64,000 nucleotides of DNA, taken from the NCBI RefSeq assembly GCF_001514195.1, contig NZ_KQ948743.1, positions 267,585-331,584 on the forward strand. The letters run 5' to 3'. The notes under the pieces are model-generated. The model ran no database searches. It saw only the letters and a program-made list of their open reading frames with translations, and was not told the origin of the DNA. Position numbers and translations under genes: made by a program. Origin of the DNA: Streptomyces griseorubiginosus (GTDB taxonomy: Bacteria; Actinomycetota; Actinomycetes; Streptomycetales; Streptomycetaceae). Every line of letters starts with the position of its first letter. Position 1 is the stretch's first letter. This document shows, piece by piece, positions 33,768 to 41,924 of this stretch.

Positions 33768-35291
33768 GTGCAGTCCCTCCACCCCCCACGCCCGCCGTAC
33801 CCGCCCCGCCCAGGGCTGATCCCCGGTGCGACGGACCGCGAACTCAGCTCCAGGCTGAGCGACCGCGGCCCCGGACGGCAGGCCGCGATCGCGGTCCTGC
33901 TCGCCCGGCACTGGCCGTCGGCCCGCGACTACGCCCTGCTGTGCCTGGCCTCCGCGACCCCCACCGCTCCCCTCGCGGCCACCAGCGCCTTTCACCAGTT
34001 GCTCGACCGACTGGAGGAGGGCGGCCCCGCCGGTGCGCTGCGTCCCCAACTGCTGGTCATGGTCCGCGAGACCATCCGGGCCTGGGCCGCGGACGACGAC
34101 GTCTGCGCGGCCATGCCCGAACTGCACAAGCCCACCGGAGGCCGGGGACTGCACCTGGCGCAATCCGGGACGGCCGCCCACCGCAAGCTCGCCGAACGCG
34201 CCTTCGTGGCCCTGCCCGAAATCGCGCAATGCCTGTTGTGGCATACCGAGGTCGAGGCGGAGGCCATTGACATACCCGCCGGTCTGACGGGGGTCGACAA
34301 GACAACAGCCACCGCCTCTCTGGAACAGGCCCGCGAGCAATTCCGGACGGGAATCGTGCGCGCCCACAGGGAACTCGCGCCGTCCTCGGAATGCCGCTTC
34401 CACAACCGTCTGATCGATGTCGCGGTGGGCCGGGGAGTGGAACTCCCCCAGGACGTCAGGCACCATCTGACGCAATGCGCGTATTGCCGCGCGGCCGTAG
34501 AACAACTCAGTTGTTTCGACGGCGGGTTGGAGGTTCTGCTTGCCGAGGCGGTCCTCGGCTGGGGCGGCCGCCGCTATGCCGCCAGCAGACCCGGACGCAG
34601 CGGTCCCGCGGACTGGGCTGCCACGGGGACCGGCGCTGGTCCGGTACCGGGACGGCACCGGAGCGGAGGGGACGGCAGGCAGCGGGCGATGGTGGCCATC
34701 GGCGCGGGTCTCACCTCGCTCGCCCTGCTGGCGGGCATCCTCGCCGTGCGCGGTTGGTCCGACGACGGCCCTGGTCACCTCGCCGAACCTGCCTGGGGCG
34801 GGGCGACCACCTCAGCCCCGGACCACGGCACCCCGTCGGCTTCTTCGTCTCCGTCCACCGCTTCGGCCGTCGGCTCCGGGGCGGAGACCGACGGCCGCCT
34901 GCACAACGCCGCCACCGGGCTCTGCCTGGACGTCGAAGGCGCGCTCGATTCCGGCGCGCATCTCCGACTGGCGCAGTGCTCGTCCTCCCTGTCACAGGAG
35001 TGGTCGTACGAGTTCGACGGCTCGCTGCGCAGCGGCGCCGACCCCTCCCTGTGTCTGACGGCCGACGCGGCCGGCGGGACGGTGCGTCTGGCCTCCTGCG
35101 ACGAGCAGGACGCGGCGACCGCGTACGTCCTGAGCGCCGGCGGGGAGATCCTGCTGGACGAGCACCAGGGCCTCGCCCTGGCCGCGGAGCCCGGCACGGC
35201 GCCGCCCCGCGTGGTGGTGACGGAACGCGACGGCTCGCAGGAACAGCGCTGGTCCTTCGATGACGAGGAGGAACCCAGCTCCCGCACGTGA
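33768..35291 (+). CDS. Sigma-like/zinc-finger membrane protein with extracellular ricin domain
   Basis: This 507-residue protein has an unusual layout. The N-terminal 215 residues are helical and resemble degenerate ECF sigma regions (a region-2-like stretch, then ALPEIAQCLLWHTEVEAEAIDIPAGL resembling a region-4 entry). A zinc-binding anti-sigma motif follows: H233-x3-C237-x2-C240 in RHHLTQCAYC. One membrane helix lies at about 306-327, then a Ser/Thr/Pro linker, then a ricin-type trefoil (about 375-500; AATGLCLDVEG, QEQRWSF). It could sense a glycan outside and signal inside without a separate sigma partner. GTG 33768 has AAAGGA about 10 bp upstream; ATG 33735 is an alternative. Confidence 0.75.
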   Translation: MQSLHPPRPPYPPRPGLIPGATDRELSSRLSDRGPGRQAAIAVLLARHWPSARDYALLCLASATPTAPLAATSAFHQLLDRLEEGGPAGALRPQLLVMVRETIRAWAADDDVCAAMPELHKPTGGRGLHLAQSGTAAHRKLAERAFVALPEIAQCLLWHTEVEAEAIDIPAGLTGVDKTTATASLEQAREQFRTGIVRAHRELAPSSECRFHNRLIDVAVGRGVELPQDVRHHLTQCAYCRAAVEQLSCFDGGLEVLLAEAVLGWGGRRYAASRPGRSGPADWAATGTGAGPVPGRHRSGGDGRQRAMVAIGAGLTSLALLAGILAVRGWSDDGPGHLAEPAWGGATTSAPDHGTPSASSSPSTASAVGSGAETDGRLHNAATGLCLDVEGALDSGAHLRLAQCSSSLSQEWSYEFDGSLRSGADPSLCLTADAAGGTVRLASCDEQDAATAYVLSAGGEILLDEHQGLALAAEPGTAPPRVVVTERDGSQEQRWSFDDEEEPSSRT

Positions 35292-35316
35292 GCGCCCGGG
35301 GAGCTGTGTGGGGAGG

Positions 35317-35340
35317 GGGGCGGATCCAGCGGTCCGCCCC
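35317..35340. terminator. Stem-loop terminator between convergent genes
   Basis: GGGGCGGA and TCCGCCCC pair over an 8-nt loop, 9 bp before the stop of the convergent DinB-like gene. Confidence 0.65.
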
Positions 35341-35348
35341 GGGCGGCC

Positions 35349-35864
35349 CTAGTAGTACCCCTTCGCCCCGTCGAGCAGCTCCCGCACGATGTCCGCGTGG
35401 CCCGCGTGCCGGCCCGTCTCCTCGACGAGGTGGATGAGCATCCAGCGGAGGTTGGCCTTGGCGGACTGGTAGTCGGGGTGGCGGCCGACGTCGTCCAGGG
35501 ATGCCTCGGCCACGATCTCGTTGCTCCGGGCGCACTGGGCCTCGTACTCCGAGAGCAGCTGCTTCAGCGAGATGCCGTCGGTGTGCCACTCCGCGTCCTC
35601 GGCCGTCTCGTCGAAGGAGGGGTTCTGCGTCTTGTCGCCGCCCAGGAACAGCACCTCCAGCCAGGTGTGCTCGACCCACCGCATATGGCTGATGAGCCCA
35701 GCCATCGTCATCGCCGGCGAGCTCGGGACGACGGAGCGGTGTGCGTCGGCCTCGCTCAGGCCCTCGCACTTCCATCTCAGGATCTGGCGTTGCAGGTCCA
35801 GCCAGCCGACGAGCGCGGTGCGTTCGTCGGCCTGGAAAGGGGGACGCTCAAGTGAAAATGACAT
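35349..35864 (-). CDS. DinB-fold (DUF664) protein
   Basis: This 171-residue four-helix-bundle protein of the DinB/DUF664 group has the metal-binding histidines in LISHMRWVEHTWLE and HLVEETGRHAGHADIVRELLDG. In actinomycetes such proteins include mycothiol-dependent S-transferases, so a detoxification role is possible. It is a single gene on the minus strand, convergent to the ricin fusion and divergent from the GH95 gene. Confidence 0.85.
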   Translation of the reverse strand: MSFSLERPPFQADERTALVGWLDLQRQILRWKCEGLSEADAHRSVVPSSPAMTMAGLISHMRWVEHTWLEVLFLGGDKTQNPSFDETAEDAEWHTDGISLKQLLSEYEAQCARSNEIVAEASLDDVGRHPDYQSAKANLRWMLIHLVEETGRHAGHADIVRELLDGAKGYY

Positions 35865-36117
35865 GCCCGCACGTTAGGGCGCCCGGTCTCCGGACGCCGC
35901 CGAATTACGAAGCATGATCAACCGGGCAGACCCCGGGGACGCCGTCAGTCAGGACGTCCAGGCTGCCGCACACCACCTGCCTCACCCCTCGCGATGGGGT
36001 GTGTGTCAATCTGGACGTCGCCCAGCACGGTGTCGGCAGCGGTGCCTGCGGTCCCCGCGTCCAGCCCCGGTACGTACGCCACGCCCAGCCCGTCAGTCTC
36101 ACCCTCGGATTCCGCAC

Positions 36118-38487
36118 ATGCTGAAACTCTGGTACCGCCGTCCCGCCGAAGGCTTCGCCCAGTCGCTGCCCCTGGGCAACGGCTCCCTCGGCGCCATGGT
36201 GCCGGGCCGCCCGGCCCACGAGCGCGTCGACCTCAACGCCGACACGCTGTGGTCCGGCGGCCCCGTCGCCCCCGCCGACCACGACCCCGCGCAGCACCTG
36301 AGCGCACTGCGCCGGGCGGTGCTCGACGACCACGACCACGTGCGCGCCGAGGAGCTCGCGACGCGCATGCAGGGACCCGACACCCAGGCCTACCAGCCCC
36401 TGGGCGCCCTGCTCCTGGATCTCGGTCACGGCGACGACGTCAACGAGTACCGCAGGGAGCTGGACCTGGCCGACGCCGTGTGCACGGTGGCCTACACCGC
36501 CGACGGGGTCCGACACACCCGCGAGCTGTTCGTCTCCGCGGTCGCCGGCGTCCTCGTGATCCGCCTCGGCTGCGACACACCGGGGGCACTGTCCTTCACC
36601 GCCCGTCTGGAGTCGGCCCACCCGGGCTCGGCGCCCGGCCCGGCGGTCTCCGGCCGGGCCCCCGCCCACATCGAGTTCGAGGGCACGGGACCCGACGCGG
36701 TCCGCTACACCCCCGACGCGGGAACCGGGTTCGCGGCCGCCCTACGTGTCGTCCCGGACGAGGGCACCGTCGTCGCCGATCCCCTGACCGGCGCCCTGCG
36801 ACTGACCGGCGCCACCACCGCCACCGTCCTGGTCGCCGCCGCCACCGGCTTCCGCGGGTGGGACGTGCCGCCCGACGGCCCCGAATCCGGCCCCGAGGCC
36901 GAGGTCGCCCGGCTGCTCGATGCCGCCGCCGGGATTCCGTACCACCGCCTGCGGGCCGAGCACCTCGCGGACCACCGCGCCCTGCACGACCGGACCGTCC
37001 TCAGCCTGGGCCACGACCCGGCGCTGGAGGGGCTGCCCACCGACGAACGGCTCGCCGCCGTGCGCTCCGGCGCGGACGACCCGGGCCTGACCGCGCTCCA
37101 GTTCGCGTACGGCCGCTATCTGCTCATCGCCTCCTCCCGCCCCGGCACCCAGCCCGCGAACCTCCAGGGCATCTGGAACACCCAGGTCCAGCCGCCCTGG
37201 CAGTGCGACTGGACGACCAACATCAACCTCCAGATGAACTACTGGCACGCCGAGACCACCGGCCTCTCCGCCTGCCACGAGCCGCTGTTCGACCTGATCA
37301 CCGACCTCGCGACCGCAGGTCGTCGCACCGCGCGGGACTACTACGGCTGCGGAGGCTGGACGGCCCACCACAACGTGGACGTCTGGCGTACCACCCACCC
37401 GGTGCAGGGCGAACCCCAGTGGGCCAACTGGCCCTTGGCCGGTGCCTGGTTGAGTGCCCATCTGTGGGAGCACTTCCGGTTCGGCGGTGACCGCGACTTC
37501 CTCGCCGAGCGGGCCTGGCCGGTGATGCGCGAGGCCGCCGTCTTCCTGCTGGACTACCTCGTCGAGGACGGCGACGGCCACCTGGTCACCTGCCCGTCCA
37601 CCTCCCCCGAGCACCGCTTCCAGGTGCCGACGCCGGGCGGGACGGCGTTCGCCGCCACCACCGCCGCCGTCACCATGGACCTGTGGCTCGTCGAGGAACT
37701 GTTCTCCAACTGCCTGGCGGCGATGAAGGAGTTGGGCCTGAGCGACCCGATCGCCGACGCCCTCGACCAGGCCCGGCGACGGCTGCCCCCGCTGCCGTAC
37801 TCCCCCGGGCAGCCGCTGGCCGAGTGGCGCCACGACGCGGTGCCCGAGGATCCGGGCCACCGCCACCTGTCCCACCTGTACGGGCTGTATCCCGGCGACC
37901 GGGTCGACGCGGAGCGCACTCCGGAACTGTTCGCCGCCACCCGGGCCGCCCTCGATCTCAGGCTGGCCCACGGTGGCGGCGGCACCGGCTGGAGCCTTGC
38001 CTGGGTGGTCACGCTCGCCGCGCGCCTGGGCGACAGCGCCCTGGCCCACGAGAGCCTGCGCCGACTGCTGGCCGAGTCCACGTCCGACAACCTCTTCGAC
38101 CTGCACCCGCCGGAACTCTTCCAGATCGACGGCAACTTCGGCGCCACGGCGGGCGTGGCGGAGATGCTGCTCCAGAGCCACACCGGCGAACTGCGGCTGC
38201 TCCCCGCGCTGCCGGACGCCTGGCGGCAGGGCACCGTACGCGGACTGCGGGCCCGCGGCGGCGTCACCGTCGACCTCGACTGGCGGGACGGTGGCCTGGT
38301 GCACGCCGGTCTGCACCTCCCCCACCCGGGCCGCTACCGGCTTCTGCTGCCGACGCCGGGCCCGCACCCGGACGTCACGGACGACCAGCACGGGGACGTC
38401 GAGACCAGGTGGACCAACCCGGCGGCCGGGTTCACCCGCGGTGAGTTCACGGCGACACGGGCGGGCCTGCATCACGTGCGGTTCTGA
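36118..38487 (+). CDS. GH95-family alpha-L-fucosidase/galactosidase
   Basis: This 789-residue enzyme starts MLKLWYRRPAEGFAQSLPLGNGSLGAMVPG, the GH95 N-terminal domain. It has the (alpha/alpha)6 barrel with QPANLQGIWNTQVQPPWQCDWTTNINLQMNYW, and the late motif FQIDGNFGATAGVAEMLLQSH followed by LRLLPALP and the C-terminal sandwich. GH95 enzymes invert alpha-1,2-L-fucosides or L-galactosides of plant xyloglucan and arabinogalactan. No signal peptide is visible from ATG 36118, so it may act in the cytosol. The 253 bp upstream show no gene. A 14-bp repeat array begins at its stop codon. Confidence 0.9.
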   Translation: MLKLWYRRPAEGFAQSLPLGNGSLGAMVPGRPAHERVDLNADTLWSGGPVAPADHDPAQHLSALRRAVLDDHDHVRAEELATRMQGPDTQAYQPLGALLLDLGHGDDVNEYRRELDLADAVCTVAYTADGVRHTRELFVSAVAGVLVIRLGCDTPGALSFTARLESAHPGSAPGPAVSGRAPAHIEFEGTGPDAVRYTPDAGTGFAAALRVVPDEGTVVADPLTGALRLTGATTATVLVAAATGFRGWDVPPDGPESGPEAEVARLLDAAAGIPYHRLRAEHLADHRALHDRTVLSLGHDPALEGLPTDERLAAVRSGADDPGLTALQFAYGRYLLIASSRPGTQPANLQGIWNTQVQPPWQCDWTTNINLQMNYWHAETTGLSACHEPLFDLITDLATAGRRTARDYYGCGGWTAHHNVDVWRTTHPVQGEPQWANWPLAGAWLSAHLWEHFRFGGDRDFLAERAWPVMREAAVFLLDYLVEDGDGHLVTCPSTSPEHRFQVPTPGGTAFAATTAAVTMDLWLVEELFSNCLAAMKELGLSDPIADALDQARRRLPPLPYSPGQPLAEWRHDAVPEDPGHRHLSHLYGLYPGDRVDAERTPELFAATRAALDLRLAHGGGGTGWSLAWVVTLAARLGDSALAHESLRRLLAESTSDNLFDLHPPELFQIDGNFGATAGVAEMLLQSHTGELRLLPALPDAWRQGTVRGLRARGGVTVDLDWRDGGLVHAGLHLPHPGRYRLLLPTPGPHPDVTDDQHGDVETRWTNPAAGFTRGEFTATRAGLHHVRF

Positions 38488-38564
38488 ACGTGCCGTCCTG
38501 AACGGAGCGTTCTGAACGGGGCGTTCCGAACGGGGCTTTCCGAACCTACGCTTCCGAACGGCCG
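38481..38564. repeat. Six tandem 14-bp units built on GTTC-N-GAAC
   Basis: Six units with an exact 14-bp period, consensus GTTCYGAACGGGGC, start within the last codon of the GH95 gene. Its TGA (38485-38487) is the TGA of unit one, and units two and three also carry TGA. The core GTTC-N-GAAC is a perfect palindrome in four of the units. The last two units are diverged. The array fills the start of the gap before the feruloyl esterase gene. Confidence 0.85.
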
Positions 38565-38602
38565 CATTCGTCAACCCGCCAGACAAAATCCTGCGACGGC
38601 CA

Positions 38603-38630
38603 TTGACGATTGCCCCCGGCTTCCTATCAT
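38603..38630 (+). promoter_or_regulatory. Candidate promoter of the feruloyl esterase gene
   Basis: TTGACG (38603-38608) and TATCAT (38625-38630) are 16 bp apart, about 40 bp after the repeat array and about 150 bp before ATG 38784. It is the best housekeeping-type match in this gap. Confidence 0.5.
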
Positions 38631-38783
38631 CCGAAGTGCCCGAAACCCCGATACGCGTTCGGGATCTCGGACCGGCACCCACACGCTCGCAACCCTCGGC
38701 GCGCAGGCAAAACCATTGCCTACGCCGGGAGTTCGGCGTGCCTCCGTACCTGTCATGCACATGCTCATCCAAGGAGTGATGTG

Positions 38784-39692
38784 ATGCAGAAAGCCAAGTT
38801 ATGGCCCCTCGTGATCGCGACCCTTCTCGCCATGGTCGCGACCTCCGGCGCCACGGTCGCCCACGACACCGGCCCCGCGGCCGTCCGCACCGGCGCGGCG
38901 ACCGCCGGCTGCGGCAAGGCCCCCGGTCTCGCGAGCGGCACCCACACCCTGACGGTCAACGGCAAGAGCCGGAGCTACATCCTCAGGGTCCCCGACACCT
39001 ACGACCAAAACCATGCCTACCGGTTGGTGTTCGGCTTCCACTGGCTGGGCGGCAGCGCGACCGACGTGTCGACGGGCCGCACGGTCGAGAACGGCACCTG
39101 GGCCTACTACGGACTCCAACGCCTGGCGAACAACAGCACGATCTTCGTCGCACCCCAGGGACTCAACAACGGCTGGGCCAACTCCGGCGGCGAGGACGTG
39201 GCCCTCACCGACGCGATCATCAGCCGCCTCGACAACGCCCTGTGCGTCGACACCGCCCGCCGCTTCTCCGTCGGCTTCAGCTACGGCGCCGCCATGAGCT
39301 ACGCGCTGGCCTGCGCACGGCCCACGGTCTTCCGGGCGGTCGCCGTCCAGTCGGGTGGTCAGCTCAGCGGGTGCGCCGGCGGCACCCAGCCCGTCGCCTA
39401 CCTCGGTGTGCACGGCATCCGCGACTCGGTCCTCGGCATCTCGGGCGGGCGGACCCTGCGCGACCGGTTCGTCCGCAACAACGGCTGCGCGGCCCAGAAC
39501 CCGCCCGAGCCGGCGCAGGGCAGTCGCACCCACCGCGTCACCGCGTACACCGGCTGCTCCGCCGGGCACCCCGTCGTCTGGGCCGCGTTCGACGAGGGCC
39601 ACATCGCCGCGCCCCAGGACGGCGCGGCCGGCGACAGCGGATCCCGGACCTGGGTGCCGGGCGAGATCTGGAAGTTCTTCAGCCAGTTCTGA
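38784..39692 (+). CDS. Secreted CE1-type feruloyl esterase with a TTA codon
   Basis: This 302-residue secreted esterase has a signal peptide (about residues 1-27), then an alpha/beta-hydrolase domain. The oxyanion region is VFGFHWLGGSA, the nucleophile Ser166 is in VGFSYGAAMS, the probable acid Asp is in HGIRDSVL, and the His is in DEGHIAAP. This set fits the CE1/PHB-depolymerase-like feruloyl esterases that remove ferulate from arabinoxylan. Codon 6 is TTA (38799-38801), the rare Leu codon read by the bldA tRNA, so translation should depend on development stage. AAGGAG lies about 8 bp upstream. The GH54 gene follows by 56 bp, probably in the same transcript. Confidence 0.87.
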   Translation: MQKAKLWPLVIATLLAMVATSGATVAHDTGPAAVRTGAATAGCGKAPGLASGTHTLTVNGKSRSYILRVPDTYDQNHAYRLVFGFHWLGGSATDVSTGRTVENGTWAYYGLQRLANNSTIFVAPQGLNNGWANSGGEDVALTDAIISRLDNALCVDTARRFSVGFSYGAAMSYALACARPTVFRAVAVQSGGQLSGCAGGTQPVAYLGVHGIRDSVLGISGGRTLRDRFVRNNGCAAQNPPEPAQGSRTHRVTAYTGCSAGHPVVWAAFDEGHIAAPQDGAAGDSGSRTWVPGEIWKFFSQF

Positions 39693-39748
39693 GCTCCGAC
39701 CCGCGGCTCCGGCCGCGCACCACCCCCCACCCGCAAAGGAGTTCACCC

Positions 39749-40831
39749 ATGGCCCTACGACCACGGTCCCGCACCGTCCGGCAGGCGCTGCTCGCCACCG
39801 GAGCCACCGCCGCGCTGAGCGTCGGCCTGCTCACCGGAACGGCACCGGCCGCCCCGGCCGCACCCGCCGCCGGCTCACTGCCGTGCGACCTGTACGCCGC
39901 CGGCGGCACCCCCTGCGTGGCGGCCCACAGCACCACGCGCGCGTTGTACTCCTCCTACAACGGCCCGCTGTACCAGGTGCGCCGCGCCCGGGACAACGCC
40001 ACCCGTGACATCGGCGTCCTCAGCCAGGGCGGGGTCGCCAACGCCGCCGCCCAGGACTCGTTCTGTTCCGGCACGACCTGCCTGATCACCGTGATCTACG
40101 ACCAGTCCGGGCGCAACAACCGCCTCACCCAGGCGCCCCCCGGCGGATTCTCGGGCCCGGCGGCCGGCGGCTACGACAACCTCGCCAACGCGACCGCAGC
40201 ACCCATCACGGTCGCCGGTCACAAGGCCTACGGCGTCTTCGTCGCGCCCGGCACCGGTTACCGCAACAACAGCACCAACGGGGTCGCGAAGGGCGACCAG
40301 CCGGAGGGCATGTACGCCGTCCTGGACGGCAAGCACTACAACGGCGGCTGCTGCTTCGACTACGGCAACGCGGAGACCAACAGCCGGGACAACGGCAACG
40401 GCACCATGGAGGCCATCTACTTCGGCAACATCAAGGTCTGGGGCTACGGCAGCGGCAACGGTCCCTGGATCATGGCCGACCTGGAGAACGGCCTGTTCTC
40501 GGGGTACAACCAGCGCTACAACGCGGGTGACCCCTCGATCAGCCACCGCTACCTCACCGCCGTCGTCAAGGGCGGCCCCAACCGCTGGGCCATCCGCGGC
40601 GGCAACGCCCAGAGCGGCTCGTTGTCCACCTTCTACAACGGGGTCCGCCCGAACGTGCCGGGCTACAACCCGATGAAGAAGGAGGGCGCCATCATCCTCG
40701 GCATCGGCGGCGACAACAGCCACGGCGCCGCGGGCACGTTCTACGAGGGCGTCATGACCTCCGGCTACCCGTCGGACGCCACCGAGAACTCCGTGCAGGC
40801 CAACATCACCGCGGCCGGATACGGGCGGTAG
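39749..40831 (+). CDS. Secreted GH54-type alpha-L-arabinofuranosidase catalytic domain
   Basis: This 360-residue protein has a signal peptide (about 1-41). The catalytic domain begins GSLPCDLYAAGGTPCVAAHSTTRALY, the hallmark of GH54. The predicted nucleophile is Glu209 in CCFDYGNAE and the acid/base is Asp322 in GIGGDNSHG. Fungal GH54 enzymes carry an AbfB (CBM42) domain at the end; here the protein stops after the catalytic part. It should remove arabinose side groups from arabinoxylan or arabinan. AAAGGAG precedes ATG 39749. It forms a pair with the feruloyl esterase upstream. Confidence 0.9.
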   Translation: MALRPRSRTVRQALLATGATAALSVGLLTGTAPAAPAAPAAGSLPCDLYAAGGTPCVAAHSTTRALYSSYNGPLYQVRRARDNATRDIGVLSQGGVANAAAQDSFCSGTTCLITVIYDQSGRNNRLTQAPPGGFSGPAAGGYDNLANATAAPITVAGHKAYGVFVAPGTGYRNNSTNGVAKGDQPEGMYAVLDGKHYNGGCCFDYGNAETNSRDNGNGTMEAIYFGNIKVWGYGSGNGPWIMADLENGLFSGYNQRYNAGDPSISHRYLTAVVKGGPNRWAIRGGNAQSGSLSTFYNGVRPNVPGYNPMKKEGAIILGIGGDNSHGAAGTFYEGVMTSGYPSDATENSVQANITAAGYGR

Positions 40832-40862
40832 GCAGCACCCGGGGGCCGTACAACACCCCTAC

Positions 40863-40894
40863 GACCGCGGCCCGTTCGGGAACGAGCCGCGGTC
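40863..40894. terminator. Bidirectional terminator
   Basis: GACCGCGGC and GCCGCGGTC pair, with CGTT/AACG pairing inside after one mismatch. It lies between the convergent GH54 and MarR genes. Confidence 0.75.
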
Positions 40895-40904
40895 CTGCAC
40901 ACGG

Positions 40905-41399
40905 TCAGCGGCGCCACGGCAGGTCGGCGGGCAGGGGCGGACGGTCGGGGCCGGTGAGTCCGGCGCGAATGATCTCGCAGACCTCGCCGAACACACGTGT
41001 CTGCTCGGGCGTGAGGCGGTCGAAGACCGTGGCACGCACGGTGGCGACATAACTGGGCGCGATGCGCTCCAGCGTCCGCATCCCCTCGCCGGTCAGTACC
41101 GTGAGCTGACTGCGTCCGTCGTCCGGGGAGTCCTCGCGTCGCACCCAGCCCAGCTCCTCCATCCGGCCGACCGCGTAGCTGAGCCGGGTGCGGGGGATCT
41201 TCAGCTGGGCGGCGAGATCCGTCATCCGCAGCCGCCGGTCGGGGGCCTCGGAGAGGACGCCCATCACGGAGTAGTACAGGTGGGAGACACCTTCCGTCTG
41301 CCGCAGCCGCTGATCGAGGGCGTCCTCCAGCAGATGGGTCACATCGCGGTAGGCACGCCAGGCGCGTTGTTCTTCGTCGGTGAGCCAGCGAGGTTCCAT
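40905..41399 (-). CDS. MarR-family transcriptional regulator
   Basis: This 164-residue winged-helix protein starts EPRWLTDEEQRAWRAYRDVTHLLEDAL. Its recognition region is MTDLAAQLKIPRTRLSYAVGRMEELGWV and the wing is REDSPDDGRSQLTVLT. The start is ATG 41399. It lies divergent from the second CUT1 importer across 525 bp, but the palindromes near that importer's promoter look more like LacI sites, so the link between them is uncertain. Confidence 0.88.
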   Translation of the reverse strand: MEPRWLTDEEQRAWRAYRDVTHLLEDALDQRLRQTEGVSHLYYSVMGVLSEAPDRRLRMTDLAAQLKIPRTRLSYAVGRMEELGWVRREDSPDDGRSQLTVLTGEGMRTLERIAPSYVATVRATVFDRLTPEQTRVFGEVCEIIRAGLTGPDRPPLPADLPWRR

Positions 41400-41493
41400 A
41401 CCGTCGACCGTCACTGACCGCCCTGGCGGGTGCCGCGGCCCTGATGGTGCCCGCATCAAGGCCGGGCCGGGTAAGGCCACGGTGACAACCCTC

Positions 41494-41546
41494 TTGACGG
41501 CCGTGTTGTGACCGCTCACAATCCTCCCATGCATGTGACCGGTCAC
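41494..41546 (+). promoter_or_regulatory. Importer promoter overlapped by a lac-like operator
   Basis: TTGACG (41494-41499) and CACAAT (41517-41522) are 17 bp apart. TTGTGACCGCTCACAA (41506-41521) is a perfect 6-bp inverted repeat closely similar to the symmetric lac operator and overlaps the -10 box. A second perfect palindrome, GTGACCGGTCAC (41535-41546), follows with centres 27 bp apart. This is a classic repressor layout for a LacI-type protein, although no LacI gene adjoins it. The surrounding gap 41400-41924 otherwise holds a weak ORF (41508-41795), judged non-coding, and the 18-bp repeats. Confidence 0.65.
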
Positions 41547-41838
41547 GGAAGCCCGGGCCCTCCTCGGCGCACCCCGGGCACCCCGCCCTCCAGGGCATCC
41601 CGGGTGCTGACGCCGAAGGACGATCTGAGCCGTACGGTCGCCACCGCCACCGCGGTCGGCGGTGGGATCGTCGTCATCGGGTTCGACCGGCTCAAAGCGG
41701 CGGCCCTCGCTCGCGTACCAGCCGACGGGCCCTGCGCCTCGGCCGTGGAAGCACCGCCGCCCGGCCCGGCACCCGAGGGACGAAGAACCGCCTGACCCCG
41801 TGCCGCCCCCACGCCCCGCTCCGATCCGGCCGTCCCCC

Positions 41839-41892
41839 ATGTTCCGCAGCAAAACCGGGTTCCCCAGCACAGCCATGTTCCACAGCACAGCT
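41839..41892. repeat. Three tandem 18-bp repeats upstream of the binding-protein gene
   Basis: Units at 41839, 41857 and 41875 follow the consensus (A/G)(T/G)GTTCCNCAGCACAGCC. They lie in the leader between the operator region and ATG 41925. The function is unknown; they could form alternative RNA structures. Confidence 0.65.
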
Positions 41893-41924
41893 CCGCCCGC
41901 CCTCGCGTGCCTAAGGACAGATCC

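Noticed and set aside
38481..38564. Array of LexA (SOS) boxes
   Set aside because: Actinobacterial LexA boxes are GAAC-N4-GTTC; here the spacing is five bases, and the neighbouring gene is an esterase.
41508..41795. 95-codon open frame before the second importer
   Set aside because: It starts inside the lac-like operator, lacks a ribosome-binding site, and its low-complexity Pro/Arg/Ala sequence matches no protein type; the promoter reading is better supported.
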